Source: Sphingomonadaceae bacterium 3R27C6
GTDB taxonomy: Bacteria; Pseudomonadota; Alphaproteobacteria; Sphingomonadales; Sphingomonadaceae
Direction of reading: 5' to 3'
DNA: 64,000 nt
Assembly: GCA_005503215.1 (NCBI GenBank)
Contig: SCNS01000004.1
Coordinates: forward strand, 1 to 64,000
Within the stretch, counting starts at the first letter, position 1. Each line of letters opens with the position of its first letter. This document shows, in pieces, positions 16,286 through 26,046 of the stretch. The notes under the pieces were generated by a model. It worked only from the letters and a program-made list of their open reading frames with translations, was not told where the DNA came from and did no database searches. Position numbers and translations under genes: made by a program.

Positions 16286-16782
16286 TGTGTCAAACGGCGT
16301 TCAAACGGGACCCCCGATCGGCGTCGAAGAGGGAGCCCCTTTTCGGATATGATGTTGGTTTGTTGAGGTGAGCCTAGCGCTGCGTGCGGCGGAGGGCGGG
16401 CGTAGCCCGACCGGAGACGCGCGCAGCGCAAGATAGATTTTAAAGCGGCCGAACCGGGCGGCAATTTGCGGTTTTTGAAGCGCCAGCTGTCGTTGCCGGT
16501 CTCGACGATATCGCAATGGTGGGTGACGCGGTCGAGCAGGGCCGTGGTCATTTTGGGGTGGCCGAACACGGTAGGCCATTCGCCGAAGGCGAGGTTCGTA
16601 GTGATGATGACGCTGGTACGCTCATAAAGCTTGCTGATGAGGTGGAACAGCAACTGTCCTCCCGAGCGCGCAAAGGGCAGATATCCAAGCTCATCGAGCA
16701 CCACCAGGTCGAGCCGCGATAGCTGTGCCGCCAGGGTCCCGCCCTTGCTGATCCGGGTCTCCTCTTCGAGGCGTGTCACCAT
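16286..16782 (-). mobile_element. Remnant of an IS21-family element (truncated istB)
   Basis: The minus strand encodes the C-terminal half of an IstB-type helper ATPase. [38 protein letters not shown] and [23 protein letters not shown] (family-typical motifs, quoted in parts) are present. The Walker A region and all of istA are missing, because the frame begins abruptly at about 16782. The IS end appears to start at tgtgtcaaacgg (16286), with a nearby repeat-like block to about 16340. The element is therefore dead and marks an old rearrangement between the transfer module and the uptake cargo. Confidence 0.85.
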
Positions 16783-16832
16783 TTAGGGCCAAGTAGCCCT
16801 ATACGCGTCCGCTATCCGGCCGGAAGCACCCC

Positions 16833-16863
16833 AAAAAAGAGCTGGCTTCGGCGAAGCCAGCTC
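16833..16863 (-). terminator. Intrinsic terminator of the TonB-receptor operon
   Basis: On the minus strand an 11-bp perfect stem (gagctggcttc/gaagccagctc, 3-base loop, 16839-16863) is followed by six Ts (16833-16838). It sits 54 bases past the receptor stop and is a textbook Rho-independent terminator. Confidence 0.9.
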
Positions 16864-16916
16864 GAGTCAGGATGAACAGGTCTGCGAGAGCGCCGACATC
16901 ATGATCGGCCCCATAG

Positions 16917-19900
16917 CTAGAATTTCGCCTTGATCGATGCGTAGAAGGAGCGCCCGATCACGTCGTAAGTCGCAGCATCGGTCGTCAGCGGCGAAGCGCT
17001 GATGAACGGCGGCGCCTTGTCGGTCAGATTCGTCACACCCAATCCGAAGGAGAAGCGCTTGTCGATATCGAAGTCCGCGTTGAGATCGAGATAATTGTAA
17101 GCCGGAACCCCGGGGGTCGCCGAGGCCGGATTGGCAACTACGTCCGAATGGACCATCGCCGAGATATGCCGCCACAGAAGTGACAGGCTGAAATCATCGT
17201 TTGAATAGGTGATGCGGGTGTTGATCTTCCACTCGGGATGCGAAATCCCGCCGCCGACACCGCCGAACCCGGCGCTTCCGGCATAGTTGAGCGTGGGTGA
17301 TCCCAGAAGGCCCGCCACCTTGTACTGGCGCAGGTAGGATGCGGTCGTGCTGAATTCGAGCGCGCCCGCCGACGGCGACATCCCGAGCGCTTCGAGCCCG
17401 AAACCCCAAGTGAACTGGGTATCGATGCCTGCGACCGTGTAGGTGGCGAAGTTGAAGAGCCCCTGCTGGCCCAACGCAATCTGCCCGGTCAGAGGATCGC
17501 GCGAAATGCGCTGACAATAGGCGTTGTTCACCGAATAGGATGGATTGCTCGCGCCATCCGAATTGAAACAGCGCGGCAGGATATCCGAAAGCAGCAGCGA
17601 TCCGATCGCGTCCTTGATCCGGATATTGTAATAATCCACCGACAGGCTGACCTTGTCGAACAGCTTGCTGTCGAAACGCGGTGTCAACACCACCCCGAAC
17701 GAATAGGTCTTGGCCCGCTCCGGCGTCAGATTGACGTTACTGCCATCCTGCCCGGCGACGGTTGAAATGCCATAGGTATAGGTCGGATAGATCGCCGCGG
17801 GAACGCCCTGTGCCTGGCACAGCGCCTGCACCTGGCTCGCGCTCCCCCCGGTGCGATAGATGCTGCCGACCGCGCAGGGATCGCCCGCATTCGGGCCCGT
17901 CCCGATCGGCAGCTGCGCGACCGACGTCGGCCCGAACAGATTGCCGAGGCTGGGCGCGCGGATCGCGACAGAATAGCTGCCGCGCACGAACACCGGCTCG
18001 ACGGGACGCCAGCTCAGATCGGCCTTGTAGGTGTGCTGCCCCCCGAACAGGCTATAATCCGAATAGCGATAGCCGAGGTTTGCTGTGAGTTCCTGGAAGA
18101 AGGGCGTATCCCTGAGGATCGGCACGAGCAATTCGGCGAAAACCTCGCTGACCTTCTGCTTCCCCGACGCCGCGCTCACAAATCCGTAGCCGATCGAATC
18201 GTTGGTCGAGAGTGTCGAATCGGGAAGATAATCGAACGAAGTCTGGCGGTTCCCGGCACCGAGCGCGAAGCTCAGATCACCCGCCGGAAGAGTGAAAAGA
18301 GGGCCCTGGATCGTCGCCTCGACGATCCTTTGCGACTGGTCGTTCACGTTGATGTTCGTGCGACCAACATATTCGAGGCAGCCCGGGCTGAGCGGATCGA
18401 GACCGAGCGGATTCCAAGCATAGCCGCGGCAGGTGCCAGCGGGGCCGCTGTAGTTGGCGGTCCCGTTGAGTACGCTCGTGACGGCCGCGAGGCTGATATC
18501 ACCCGCCATCACGTTGACGAATTTCGACTTTCCGTAGGATCCGTAGACATTCCATTGCAACGAGGTGCCCGGAATTTCGCCTTTCAGGCCCAATACGGCT
18601 TGCCAGACGTCATTGTCGAAGGACGACAGGCGGTTGCCGAGCGTGGTCAGCGCCTTGGTGACGATGATATTTCCGGTCGGGGTTGGCGTGATCGAATTCA
18701 GAATGGCGCGCAGATCGGCGTTGCCCGTCAGGAAGGGATTGTTCTGGGGCACCAGCAAGGGTGCCGACGGTTTCGACGAGCCGGGCCCGGTCCGGCTGAA
18801 GGCTTCCGAACGCAGATAGCCGAATTGGGCATAGCCGGTAATTTCGGGGCTGAATTCATAGGTCAGCCGCGCAAAGGCATTGTAGCGTTTCAGCGGGACC
18901 TGGACGGCGAAATATTGGCCGAGTGCGATCTGGACCTGGCGGCAGTTGCTGCTGATGTTGAGGCCCACGACGCCCTGGTTGAGGCCGCGATAGTTCTGGA
19001 CGCAATTGGTTCCGGCAAGGTCGGTGAATATCGTGCCGTCGCCATTGACCCCGATCGCCCCGTTATAGAGGCCGCTGCCGGAAATCGGCGTAGTTCCGGC
19101 ATATCGCGCCAGAACGGCGTTGACGGCAGCGATCGTCGGCGCGCCGCCGCCATAGTTTCCGGCCGCGATAATGCCTTCCGGAGGGCGGGCAAGCTGCCGG
19201 ATATTGGCGAAAAAGGGCCGGGCGCTGCCGATCACCGCCCCGCGTTCTGCATATTCCACGGCAAAGAGGAAATTGCCGCGGTCCTCGGCGAAATCCGCAC
19301 CGAAGGCAGCGCTCACGCTGGTGGTATCGCCGTCGCCTTGGTCGGTAATCCCCTTTTTCGCGGACAGTTCGAGGCCGTCCAGATTTGTGCGCAGCTTGAA
19401 ATTGGTAACCCCGGCGACCGCATCCGATCCATAGGTCGCCGACGCGCCGCCGGTGATCACCTCGACCGACCCGATCAGCGACGATGGAATGGTGTTGAGA
19501 TCGATGGCGCCATCGGGGCTCGACGGCATGAGCCGGCGACCATCGAGCAAAACGAGCGAGCGGTTCGGGCCGAGCCCGCGCAGGTCGCTGTAGGACTGGC
19601 CGCCGCCAAAGCCGATGGTGCCCTGCGTGTCGCCGACCTCGGCGGCGCCTTGCCCACCCGCAAATTGCGGCAACTGTCCGATCACCTTGTCGAGCGAAGG
19701 CTGCCCCGTCGCGGAAAGTTCGCTTTCGCCGACGGTGGAAATCGGGCTAGAAGACCGCGCATCGCGGCGCGCGATCAGCGAGCCCGTTACGATAATTTCC
19801 GCATTGCCTGCCGCATCGGATGTTTCCGCACCTTCGACGGCGGTCGCGTCGACCTCCTGAGCGCGAGCGGTACCGGCCGGGACACCGATCAGGCCGGCGA

Positions 19901-20042
19901 CGCATCCCGCGAGCGTCACGCTCGAAAGGCGGACGGCGGGAACGCGCGACACCGCGACCTTCGCCATCATCGCGATCGCAATCGATCCGCTACTGCTTTG
20001 CGAATAGGCCCATAGCTTCCGGGCGCGCACCTTGCCTGCCAT
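16917..20042 (-). CDS. TonB-dependent outer-membrane receptor linked to tricarboxylate uptake
   Basis: This 1041-aa receptor has a signal sequence ending near GTARAQ (about residue 62). A TonB box/plug start (EIIVTGSLIARRDARSSSPI) and a plug domain follow; the plug carries LDGRRLMPSSPDGAIDLNTIPSSLIGSVEVITGGASATYGSDAVAGV (in parts, residues about 165-215). A large beta-barrel ends in the outer-membrane signature SFYASIKAKF. It is of the long alphaproteobacterial Oar/CirA-like type, not a siderophore receptor. It is the last gene after the CitMHS and AbrB genes on the same strand, so it probably imports the same ligand, possibly a metal-citrate or other tricarboxylate. The ligand is inferred from neighbours. 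Confidence 0.9.
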   Translation of the reverse strand: MAGKVRARKLWAYSQSSSGSIAIAMMAKVAVSRVPAVRLSSVTLAGCVAGLIGVPAGTARAQEVDATAVEGAETSDAAGNAEIIVTGSLIARRDARSSSPISTVGESELSATGQPSLDKVIGQLPQFAGGQGAAEVGDTQGTIGFGGGQSYSDLRGLGPNRSLVLLDGRRLMPSSPDGAIDLNTIPSSLIGSVEVITGGASATYGSDAVAGVTNFKLRTNLDGLELSAKKGITDQGDGDTTSVSAAFGADFAEDRGNFLFAVEYAERGAVIGSARPFFANIRQLARPPEGIIAAGNYGGGAPTIAAVNAVLARYAGTTPISGSGLYNGAIGVNGDGTIFTDLAGTNCVQNYRGLNQGVVGLNISSNCRQVQIALGQYFAVQVPLKRYNAFARLTYEFSPEITGYAQFGYLRSEAFSRTGPGSSKPSAPLLVPQNNPFLTGNADLRAILNSITPTPTGNIIVTKALTTLGNRLSSFDNDVWQAVLGLKGEIPGTSLQWNVYGSYGKSKFVNVMAGDISLAAVTSVLNGTANYSGPAGTCRGYAWNPLGLDPLSPGCLEYVGRTNINVNDQSQRIVEATIQGPLFTLPAGDLSFALGAGNRQTSFDYLPDSTLSTNDSIGYGFVSAASGKQKVSEVFAELLVPILRDTPFFQELTANLGYRYSDYSLFGGQHTYKADLSWRPVEPVFVRGSYSVAIRAPSLGNLFGPTSVAQLPIGTGPNAGDPCAVGSIYRTGGSASQVQALCQAQGVPAAIYPTYTYGISTVAGQDGSNVNLTPERAKTYSFGVVLTPRFDSKLFDKVSLSVDYYNIRIKDAIGSLLLSDILPRCFNSDGASNPSYSVNNAYCQRISRDPLTGQIALGQQGLFNFATYTVAGIDTQFTWGFGLEALGMSPSAGALEFSTTASYLRQYKVAGLLGSPTLNYAGSAGFGGVGGGISHPEWKINTRITYSNDDFSLSLLWRHISAMVHSDVVANPASATPGVPAYNYLDLNADFDIDKRFSFGLGVTNLTDKAPPFISASPLTTDAATYDVIGRSFYASIKAKF

Positions 20043-20160
20043 AAATCCTCCCCTGACCGGTCTTGCCGATCACTTGTTGCGGACCCGATTCTTCGAGCCT
20101 CTTTTCCCACATTAGGCACGCAAGCTGTCACCAAGCTGTCGCCGCCCGACATGCAGGGAA

Positions 20161-21258
20161 TCATGTCATAGCATTGATTTTACTAAATTTATTTGAAACG
20201 AACATGGCCACACGCGGTCCAAGCGACAAGGCGACCAGAAATCGCATCGCCTGCAACGACATCACGAGCGGCGTGTCGCTGTGCGTCGACACCGCGATGA
20301 TCGCGATCGAATCGAGCCCGCCGGGACTGGTAGCGAGATAGGCTGTGACCGGATCGATGCCGAGTTGCCAGACCAGAAGGCCGCCCAGCCCGGCGCACAT
20401 GGCGACCAGCACCAGCGAGGAAAGAATGATCCATGGCAGGCTGCGCGCCGCGCTGGCTACCACGTCGCGGCTGAACGTCAGGCCGATGCGCCAGCCGATG
20501 AAGGCGTAGGCGGCGGCGAGGAGCGGAGCCGGGGTTGCCAACGCCGTGCCCGACCACCAGTTCCACGCCGTGCCGATGACAATCGCGCTGATCATCGGCC
20601 CCGCCGGGATACGCAGTACCAGGCCGGCGACAACGCTCGCCAGCACGACCAGTAGGGTGACACCCAGCGCCGCGAGATCGAATCCTTGCCACAGCGCCAC
20701 CGACCTGTCCGGAGCGGTATGGCCGTCGCCTACAAACACCAGCAGAACGGACGCCACAACGACGACGGTCAGGACGCGCATATAGGTAATAACCGCAACC
20801 AGACGCGCGTCGGCGCCATAGGCGTCGGCTAGAATCACCATCGGCGCCGCCCCGCCGGGGGCCGATCCCCAGATCGCGGCAGTGCCCGGCACCGCGCCCG
20901 ACCGCATCAGGAGATAGCCGAGTACAAAACTCGCGGCAAAGACAGCGAAGGTCACGCCGACGAAGACGGGCCAGTCGTTCGCCAGCGTCGCCAGCAACCC
21001 CGGCTCGAAATAGCGCGCGATCAGACAGCCGATGACCGCCTGCGACGCGAGGAAGCAGGGGCGCGGCACGGTTACCGTCTTGCCTCGCATCGCAAGGACG
21101 ATGCCGGCAAGCATCGGGCCGAGCAGCATGGCCGCCGGAACGGCAAGCAGTTCCAGCAATCCGGTCAGCGCGATCGAGAGTGCGAGCAGCGCGGCCCAGC
21201 GGGTCAGCGGAGGCCGCGGATATTGCTTCCCGGCCGCCTCGTCCGTGCCGTCATCCAC
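20161..21258 (-). CDS. AbrB-family (pfam05145) membrane protein
   Basis: This 365-aa polytopic membrane protein has about ten hydrophobic segments, beginning LTRWAALLALSIALTGLLELL. It shows the duplicated family motif (PAAMLLGPMLAGIVLA near residue 45 and IPAGPMISAIVIGTAWNWW near 225). It also has APGGAAPMVILADAYGADARLVAVI and its counterpart SPGGLDSIAIIAVSTHSDTPLVM (in parts). The family is annotated AbrB or ammonia-monooxygenase-like but has no proven function. It often accompanies tricarboxylate or sulfur-compound transporters. It overlaps the CitMHS gene by 8 bases, so the two are co-translated. Confidence 0.88.
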   Translation of the reverse strand: MDDGTDEAAGKQYPRPPLTRWAALLALSIALTGLLELLAVPAAMLLGPMLAGIVLAMRGKTVTVPRPCFLASQAVIGCLIARYFEPGLLATLANDWPVFVGVTFAVFAASFVLGYLLMRSGAVPGTAAIWGSAPGGAAPMVILADAYGADARLVAVITYMRVLTVVVVASVLLVFVGDGHTAPDRSVALWQGFDLAALGVTLLVVLASVVAGLVLRIPAGPMISAIVIGTAWNWWSGTALATPAPLLAAAYAFIGWRIGLTFSRDVVASAARSLPWIILSSLVLVAMCAGLGGLLVWQLGIDPVTAYLATSPGGLDSIAIIAVSTHSDTPLVMSLQAMRFLVALSLGPRVAMFVSNKFSKINAMT

Positions 21259-22591
21259 CTGCAGCGACGAACGGGAACGCGCCGGTCAGGATCGCGGCGA
21301 AGAAAAAGACGACGCATGAGCCAAGCGCCCATTTGAGAGTGAAGCGCTGATGCTCGCCAAGCTCGATTCCGACGAAGCTCACGAGGAGGAAGGTCGAGGC
21401 GACGAGCGGGCTCAACAGATGCACCTGCTGCCCGACCAGCGAGGCGCGCCCCATCTCGACAGGACTGATGCCGTAATGCGTCCCCGTTTCGGCAAGGATG
21501 GGTACGATGCCGTAGTAAAAGGCGTCGTTGGAAATGAAGAAGGTAAAGGGCGCACTCAGCACGGCGGTGATCGGCGCCAGATAGGGACCCATGCTTTCCG
21601 GCACCGCGTGGGTCACCGTAGCGGCCATCGCATCGACCATTTGCGTCCCCGAAAGGATGCCGGTGAAGATGCCGGCGGCAAAGACCAGCCCGCCCACCGC
21701 GAGCGCGTTGCCCGCATGAGCCGACAACCGTTCGCGCTGTTCGTCGAGCGACGGGAAGTTGAGCATCATCGCGAGCGCAAAGGCGAGCATGAAGAGGACG
21801 GCTAGCGGCATGACGCCCATGACCAGCATTACCAGGAGCCCGAACGTGAGCGCGAGATTGAACCAGAAGAGCCGTGGACGCCGGGCCTCGACATGGCTTT
21901 CGACGTCGGCTGCGAGGATTTCGGATGCGGTCGCATCTTCGTCGATCGCATCGACCGGCAGCTTCGCCAGCCTGTCGCGTTCCTTCAGTCCGAAACGATA
22001 GGCGACGAACACAACCCAGGCCGCGGTCGCGATCATCGACGGGATCAGCGGCAGGAATATGTCGCTGACGTCGACATGGAGCGCGCTCGCAACCCGCGCC
22101 GTGGGGCCGCCCCACGGCAGCACATTCATCACCCCGCCCGCCATGATCACGACGCAGGCGAGCATCCGGACGTCCATTTTCATATGACGATAGACGGGCA
22201 GCATTGCCGCGGTGGTGATCATGTAGGTCGTCGCGCCGTCCCCATCGAGCGATACCATCAGCGCAAGCAGCGCGGAACCGATCATGATGCGGACGGGGTC
22301 GCCGTGTACGATGCGGACGATCGCACGGATTAACGGGTCGAAGACGCCGACATCGATCATCAGCCCGAAATAAAGGATCGCAAAGACCAGCATGACACCG
22401 GTCGGGGCGAGTTGCTTCACGCCGTTCATCATCATCGTGCCGAGGTCGGTCTGATAGGCCCCGAACAACAGAAATCCGACCAGCGCGAAAGAAACCGGCA
22501 CGACAATCAGCGCGACAATGGCGGAAAGACGCTTGGTCATGATCAGCGTCATGAAGACGCTGACCATCGCGAAGGCGTAGAGAGACAACAT
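21251..22591 (-). CDS. CitMHS-family citrate/tricarboxylate transporter
   Basis: This 446-aa secondary transporter is of the CitMHS type. These carriers move metal-citrate complexes or related tricarboxylates with protons. About twelve membrane helices start at MLSLYAFAMVSVFMTLIMTK. The family blocks GDGATTYMITTAAMLPVYRHMKM, GGVMNVLPWGGPTARVASAL and FFISNDAFYYGIVPILAETGTHYGI (in parts) are present. Metal preference cannot be read from sequence. It is the first gene of the transporter operon that follows the TctDE-like regulators after a 158-base gap, which should hold its regulated promoter. Confidence 0.92.
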   Translation of the reverse strand: MLSLYAFAMVSVFMTLIMTKRLSAIVALIVVPVSFALVGFLLFGAYQTDLGTMMMNGVKQLAPTGVMLVFAILYFGLMIDVGVFDPLIRAIVRIVHGDPVRIMIGSALLALMVSLDGDGATTYMITTAAMLPVYRHMKMDVRMLACVVIMAGGVMNVLPWGGPTARVASALHVDVSDIFLPLIPSMIATAAWVVFVAYRFGLKERDRLAKLPVDAIDEDATASEILAADVESHVEARRPRLFWFNLALTFGLLVMLVMGVMPLAVLFMLAFALAMMLNFPSLDEQRERLSAHAGNALAVGGLVFAAGIFTGILSGTQMVDAMAATVTHAVPESMGPYLAPITAVLSAPFTFFISNDAFYYGIVPILAETGTHYGISPVEMGRASLVGQQVHLLSPLVASTFLLVSFVGIELGEHQRFTLKWALGSCVVFFFAAILTGAFPFVAAGG

Positions 22592-22749
22592 GGTCCTGAT
22601 CAGCCGAGTGGTGCCGCAGCCGGAGGCCGGACAAGGCCCCCCGCGCTTCGGCGGGCCGGCAAAGATGCCGGCATGTCCGCGCCTTGATGGATAGCCACAA
22701 ATCCTCCCTCATTGCTGTTCCTGTTCCGGAACCTTGCACACCAACTAGC

Positions 22750-24162
22750 TCAGGGACCTTTCACCAAGCTGTCAGCGTCTGGCGGGAAAATAATCGTAAG
22801 CCGCAAACCGCGATCACCCGGACCGCCGTCGAGCCCGAGGTCAAGGCCGAGAGTCTCGGCGATCGAGTGGGCGATCGACAATCCCAATCCGCTGCCATCG
22901 TTCCCGGCGTGCGGGTTCAGCCGAATGAAGCGTTCAAAGACCTTTTCGCGATCTTCGGGCGGAATGCCGGGCCCGTCGTCCTCAACCCGGATCGCGGCGG
23001 GTCGCTCATCGACAATCACGCTGACCTGCCCGCCCGGCCGGTTATAGCGAATGGCATTGTCGACGATGTTGACGAGCATTTCCGTCGCCAGCGCCGTGTT
23101 GGTCCGGACCTCGACCGCGCGCTGCGGCGCGCCGAGATGCAGTCGAATCTGCCTTGCGCTCGCGACGGCCTCCTGCCCGCTCACGACATCGGCCGCTAAC
23201 CGGCGAAGATCGGCCGGCTCAAGGATCACCCGTTCGGGATGTCCGCTATCAACGCGCGCCAGTGACAGCAGCTGGTTCAGCAAATGGCTGAGCCGGGCTC
23301 CTGCATCGTCGATATCTTCGATCGACCCTTTCGCTTCGGCGCTTCCCGGCTTCGCCCGCTTGAGGACCGCGACATGGGTGCGCAGGACCGACAGCGGTGT
23401 ACGCATCTGGTGCGATGCATCGGCGGTAAACCGGCGAATGCCCGCAAATCCGCTGTCGAGCCGGGCGAGCATGGTGTTGAATGCACTGACCAGATCGCCG
23501 AGTTCGCCCGGAACGCCGGCAGCCGAAAGCGGGGTCAGGTCCTCCGCACCGCGTCGATCCATTTCGGCCTGCAAACGCTTCAGCGGAGCAAGGCCGCGAC
23601 GCACGGCGATCGGCATCAGCATGGCTGCGGTAGCAATGAGCGCGAGCTCCAGCACCGCGAGCCCGACCAGCAGTCCACGCGCCATACGCTTGCGCGCATC
23701 GAGCGTTTCGGCGACCTGAACGACGATCGGCTCGCTGACCTGCGGCACGATCCGGGTAACCGCCACGATACGGACTTCATGTCCCAGGTATCGACTTTCG
23801 GCGAAAGTAAACTCCTCCTGCCGCGCCGGGTCGATCCGGATCTGGGGCAGGTCCGTATAGCCGGTCAGGATTTCGCGCCCCCGCCGGACGCTGTAATAGA
23901 CATTGTCGCGCGCGTTATTCTCCAGCATTCCGAATACGGCAGGTGAAAGATCGAGGGTGATTTCGCCATCGTCGCTGCCCAGCGAGTCGGCTATGCCGCG
24001 TGATGCCGCGCTCAATATCCGGTCGTTAACGGCGCCGACCGTGCGGGTAATCGCAAAAGAACCGGCGACCCCGAGGACCAGCGCCAGCATCGCAACCGGC
24101 AGGACCAGCCATCCGAGCATCCGGCCCGTCAACGACCCTTCCCGCGGCCGGGCTGACTTCAA
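22750..24162 (-). CDS. Sensor histidine kinase (TctE-like)
   Basis: This 470-aa membrane sensor has TM1 at about residues 15-38, a periplasmic domain at about 40-160 and TM2 at about 162-186. A HAMP-like linker follows, then the H-box FTADASHQMRTPLSVL with phosphoacceptor His251. The N-box (NIVDNAIRYNR), G1 (VEDDGPGIPPEDREKVFERF) and G2 (GSGLGLSIAHSIAE) follow. The single periplasmic TctE-type domain (DUF4118-free, 2CSK_N-like) fits tricarboxylate sensors. It is coupled by an ATGA overlap to the response regulator upstream and precedes the transporter operon it probably controls. Confidence 0.9.
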   Translation of the reverse strand: MKSARPREGSLTGRMLGWLVLPVAMLALVLGVAGSFAITRTVGAVNDRILSAASRGIADSLGSDDGEITLDLSPAVFGMLENNARDNVYYSVRRGREILTGYTDLPQIRIDPARQEEFTFAESRYLGHEVRIVAVTRIVPQVSEPIVVQVAETLDARKRMARGLLVGLAVLELALIATAAMLMPIAVRRGLAPLKRLQAEMDRRGAEDLTPLSAAGVPGELGDLVSAFNTMLARLDSGFAGIRRFTADASHQMRTPLSVLRTHVAVLKRAKPGSAEAKGSIEDIDDAGARLSHLLNQLLSLARVDSGHPERVILEPADLRRLAADVVSGQEAVASARQIRLHLGAPQRAVEVRTNTALATEMLVNIVDNAIRYNRPGGQVSVIVDERPAAIRVEDDGPGIPPEDREKVFERFIRLNPHAGNDGSGLGLSIAHSIAETLGLDLGLDGGPGDRGLRLTIIFPPDADSLVKGP

Positions 24163-24827
24163 CGCGGTTCGATCACATAGCCGAGGCCACGGATTGTCCG
24201 GATTGCAGGACCATCGGGCTCGAGCTTGCGGCGAAGGCGCGCGACATAAACCTCGATCGCGTTCGGTGACACGGGTTCATCGTAACCGAACACCTCCGCG
24301 CTCAACCTTTCCTTTGGCACGACCTTGCCCGTCTGCGCCGAGAGGCGTTCGAGGACGGCCCATTCGCGGCGCCGCAAATCGAGCGTCCGTCCGTCGACCG
24401 CCGCGATACGACGAGCAGGATCGATGGTCAGCCGGCCGATCGTCGTCAGCGGCGACGCCTCGCCCGCCGCGCGGCGCAGCAGCGCGCGAACGCGAGCCTC
24501 GAGTTCGCCCGCATCGAAGGGCTTCAGCAAATAATCGTCGGCGCCATGGTCCAGCCCCGCGATGCGGTCCTCGATCGCATCGCGCGCGGTCAGGACCAGT
24601 ACGGGAACCTTGGATTCGCCGCGCCGGATCGCATTCAGGACGTCGAGGCCGGAAATGTCCGGCAGTCCGATGTCGAGCACCACCAGCGCATAGGGTTCCT
24701 CGCGGACGACCATCATCGCGGTTTCGCCGTCCTCGGCAACATCGACCGAATGCCCCGCGCTCCTCAGCAGTGCGGAAACACCGCGCGCGAGGGGCGGATC
24801 ATCTTCGACAAGCAATATCCTCGCCAT
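24159..24827 (-). CDS. OmpR-family response regulator (TctD-like)
   Basis: This 222-aa protein has a receiver domain, MARILLVEDDPPLARGVSALL, with the acidic pair at 9-10 and phosphoacceptor Asp52 (VVLDIGLPD). The switch threonine lies in VLTARD and the lysine in LLKPFDAGELE. A winged-helix OmpR domain follows (LDLRRREWAVLERLSAQTGKVV ... NAIEVYVARLRRKLE). The start at 24827 gives the standard receiver N terminus; longer in-frame extension to 24986 is unlikely. It probably activates the CitMHS-AbrB-receptor operon. It is divergent from the solute-binding lipoprotein gene, with 79 bases between starts. Confidence 0.93.
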   Translation of the reverse strand: MARILLVEDDPPLARGVSALLRSAGHSVDVAEDGETAMMVVREEPYALVVLDIGLPDISGLDVLNAIRRGESKVPVLVLTARDAIEDRIAGLDHGADDYLLKPFDAGELEARVRALLRRAAGEASPLTTIGRLTIDPARRIAAVDGRTLDLRRREWAVLERLSAQTGKVVPKERLSAEVFGYDEPVSPNAIEVYVARLRRKLEPDGPAIRTIRGLGYVIEPR

Positions 24828-24906
24828 CGCTTCAATCTGGCGAAACTCGGCATATTGGTCCACAGGAGATTTAAAGGGAGAGTGACGTGCGAAGGGGAAA
24901 GCCCCG

Positions 24907-26046
24907 ATGAAATCACGCGGCATCGTCCGTTGCCTCGGGCTCTGGGTCGGAATTTTTGGGCTTTCGGGTGGCTGTTCCCCGGACACCGACTATGCCGCGC
25001 GGGTTCCCGCGGGCTACGACGTTTCTTACGCGAACCTTGTCGAGGACGGCACGAAGGAAGGCCGGCTTGTCATCTGGTCGACGACCGACCGGAAGGTCAT
25101 GCGCGATCTCCTGTCTGCATTCGAACGCGCCTATCCCGGGATAACGACCGACTATCACGATCTGTCCGCCCGCGATGTCCGCGACCGGTTTCTGGACGAA
25201 GAAAAGGCCGGGCGCGGAAATCCCGACCTCCTCCTTTCGTCGTCGATGGACATGCAGATCAAGCTCGTGAACGACGGCTATGCCCAGTCCTATGACTCGC
25301 CCGAAAAGGGAAATCTGCCCGATTGGGCGAACTGGAAGAATCAAGCCTGGGGCGTTACCGCCGAACCGGTTGTCATGGTCTACAACAAGGCGCTGCTGTC
25401 GCCCGAGCGTGTCCCGCGCAACCATATGGACTTCGTCCGGTTGCTCGAACAGCGCGACACGGAATTGCAGGGACGTATCGCGACCTATGATCCCGCTTCA
25501 TCGTCGGTCGGCTATCTCTGTCTGTCGCAGGACAATGCCACCAGCGGTCACGTCTGGCAGATGGCTCATGGCCTTGGCGCCAACCGGGCCCGTTTTTTTT
25601 CGACTAGCGAAGAGGTGATCAAGGATGTTTCGAGCGGACGGTCGGTGATCGGCTATAATGTCCTCGGATCCTATGCCTTGGACGAGGCGGCTCGCAATCC
25701 CGAGCTGGGGGTCGTGTTCCCCGCCGACTACACGCTGGTCATGTCGCGGATCGCCATGATCCCGACCACGTCCGGCCATCCCAACGCCGCGCGGTTGTTT
25801 CTGGATTTTCTGTTGTCCGCCAAGGGCCAGGTGCTGCTTACCCGCCATGCGATGCCCTCGGTGCGCAGCGACGTGGAGCGGCCGATGGAACTGCGCGGCA
25901 CCACGGCACCGATGCGAGCAATACGCGTAGGTCCTGAACTGCTCATCGCGCAGGACAAGCTGACCCGTAACCGATTCATGAAACAGTGGAATCGCGAAAT
26001 TGAGGCCGGCGCAGCATCAAGCAAGCAGATTGGTCCAACAGGGTGA
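24907..26046 (+). CDS. Periplasmic solute-binding lipoprotein, probable sensor partner
   Basis: This 379-aa protein has a lipoprotein signal (LSGGCS, acylated Cys about residue 23) and a type-2 periplasmic binding fold of the iron(III)/PgtC-like group. Motifs are LVIWSTTDRKVMRDLLSAFERAYPGI, NPDLLLSSSMDMQIKLVNDGYA and WGVTAEPVVMVYNKALL (in parts). No ABC permease or ATPase gene is nearby. It is divergent from a TctE/TctD-like pair and an antiporter-type transporter. That layout matches the Salmonella pgt system, where PgtC is a regulatory binding protein, so this protein may present ligand to the sensor kinase instead of feeding an ABC transporter. That role is inference. Confidence 0.85.
   Translation: MKSRGIVRCLGLWVGIFGLSGGCSPDTDYAARVPAGYDVSYANLVEDGTKEGRLVIWSTTDRKVMRDLLSAFERAYPGITTDYHDLSARDVRDRFLDEEKAGRGNPDLLLSSSMDMQIKLVNDGYAQSYDSPEKGNLPDWANWKNQAWGVTAEPVVMVYNKALLSPERVPRNHMDFVRLLEQRDTELQGRIATYDPASSSVGYLCLSQDNATSGHVWQMAHGLGANRARFFSTSEEVIKDVSSGRSVIGYNVLGSYALDEAARNPELGVVFPADYTLVMSRIAMIPTTSGHPNAARLFLDFLLSAKGQVLLTRHAMPSVRSDVERPMELRGTTAPMRAIRVGPELLIAQDKLTRNRFMKQWNREIEAGAASSKQIGPTG

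Noticed and set aside
18033..20015. 660-codon plus-strand frame opposite the TonB receptor
   Set aside because: The receptor motifs on the minus strand are unambiguous; the antisense frame is low-complexity and charged.
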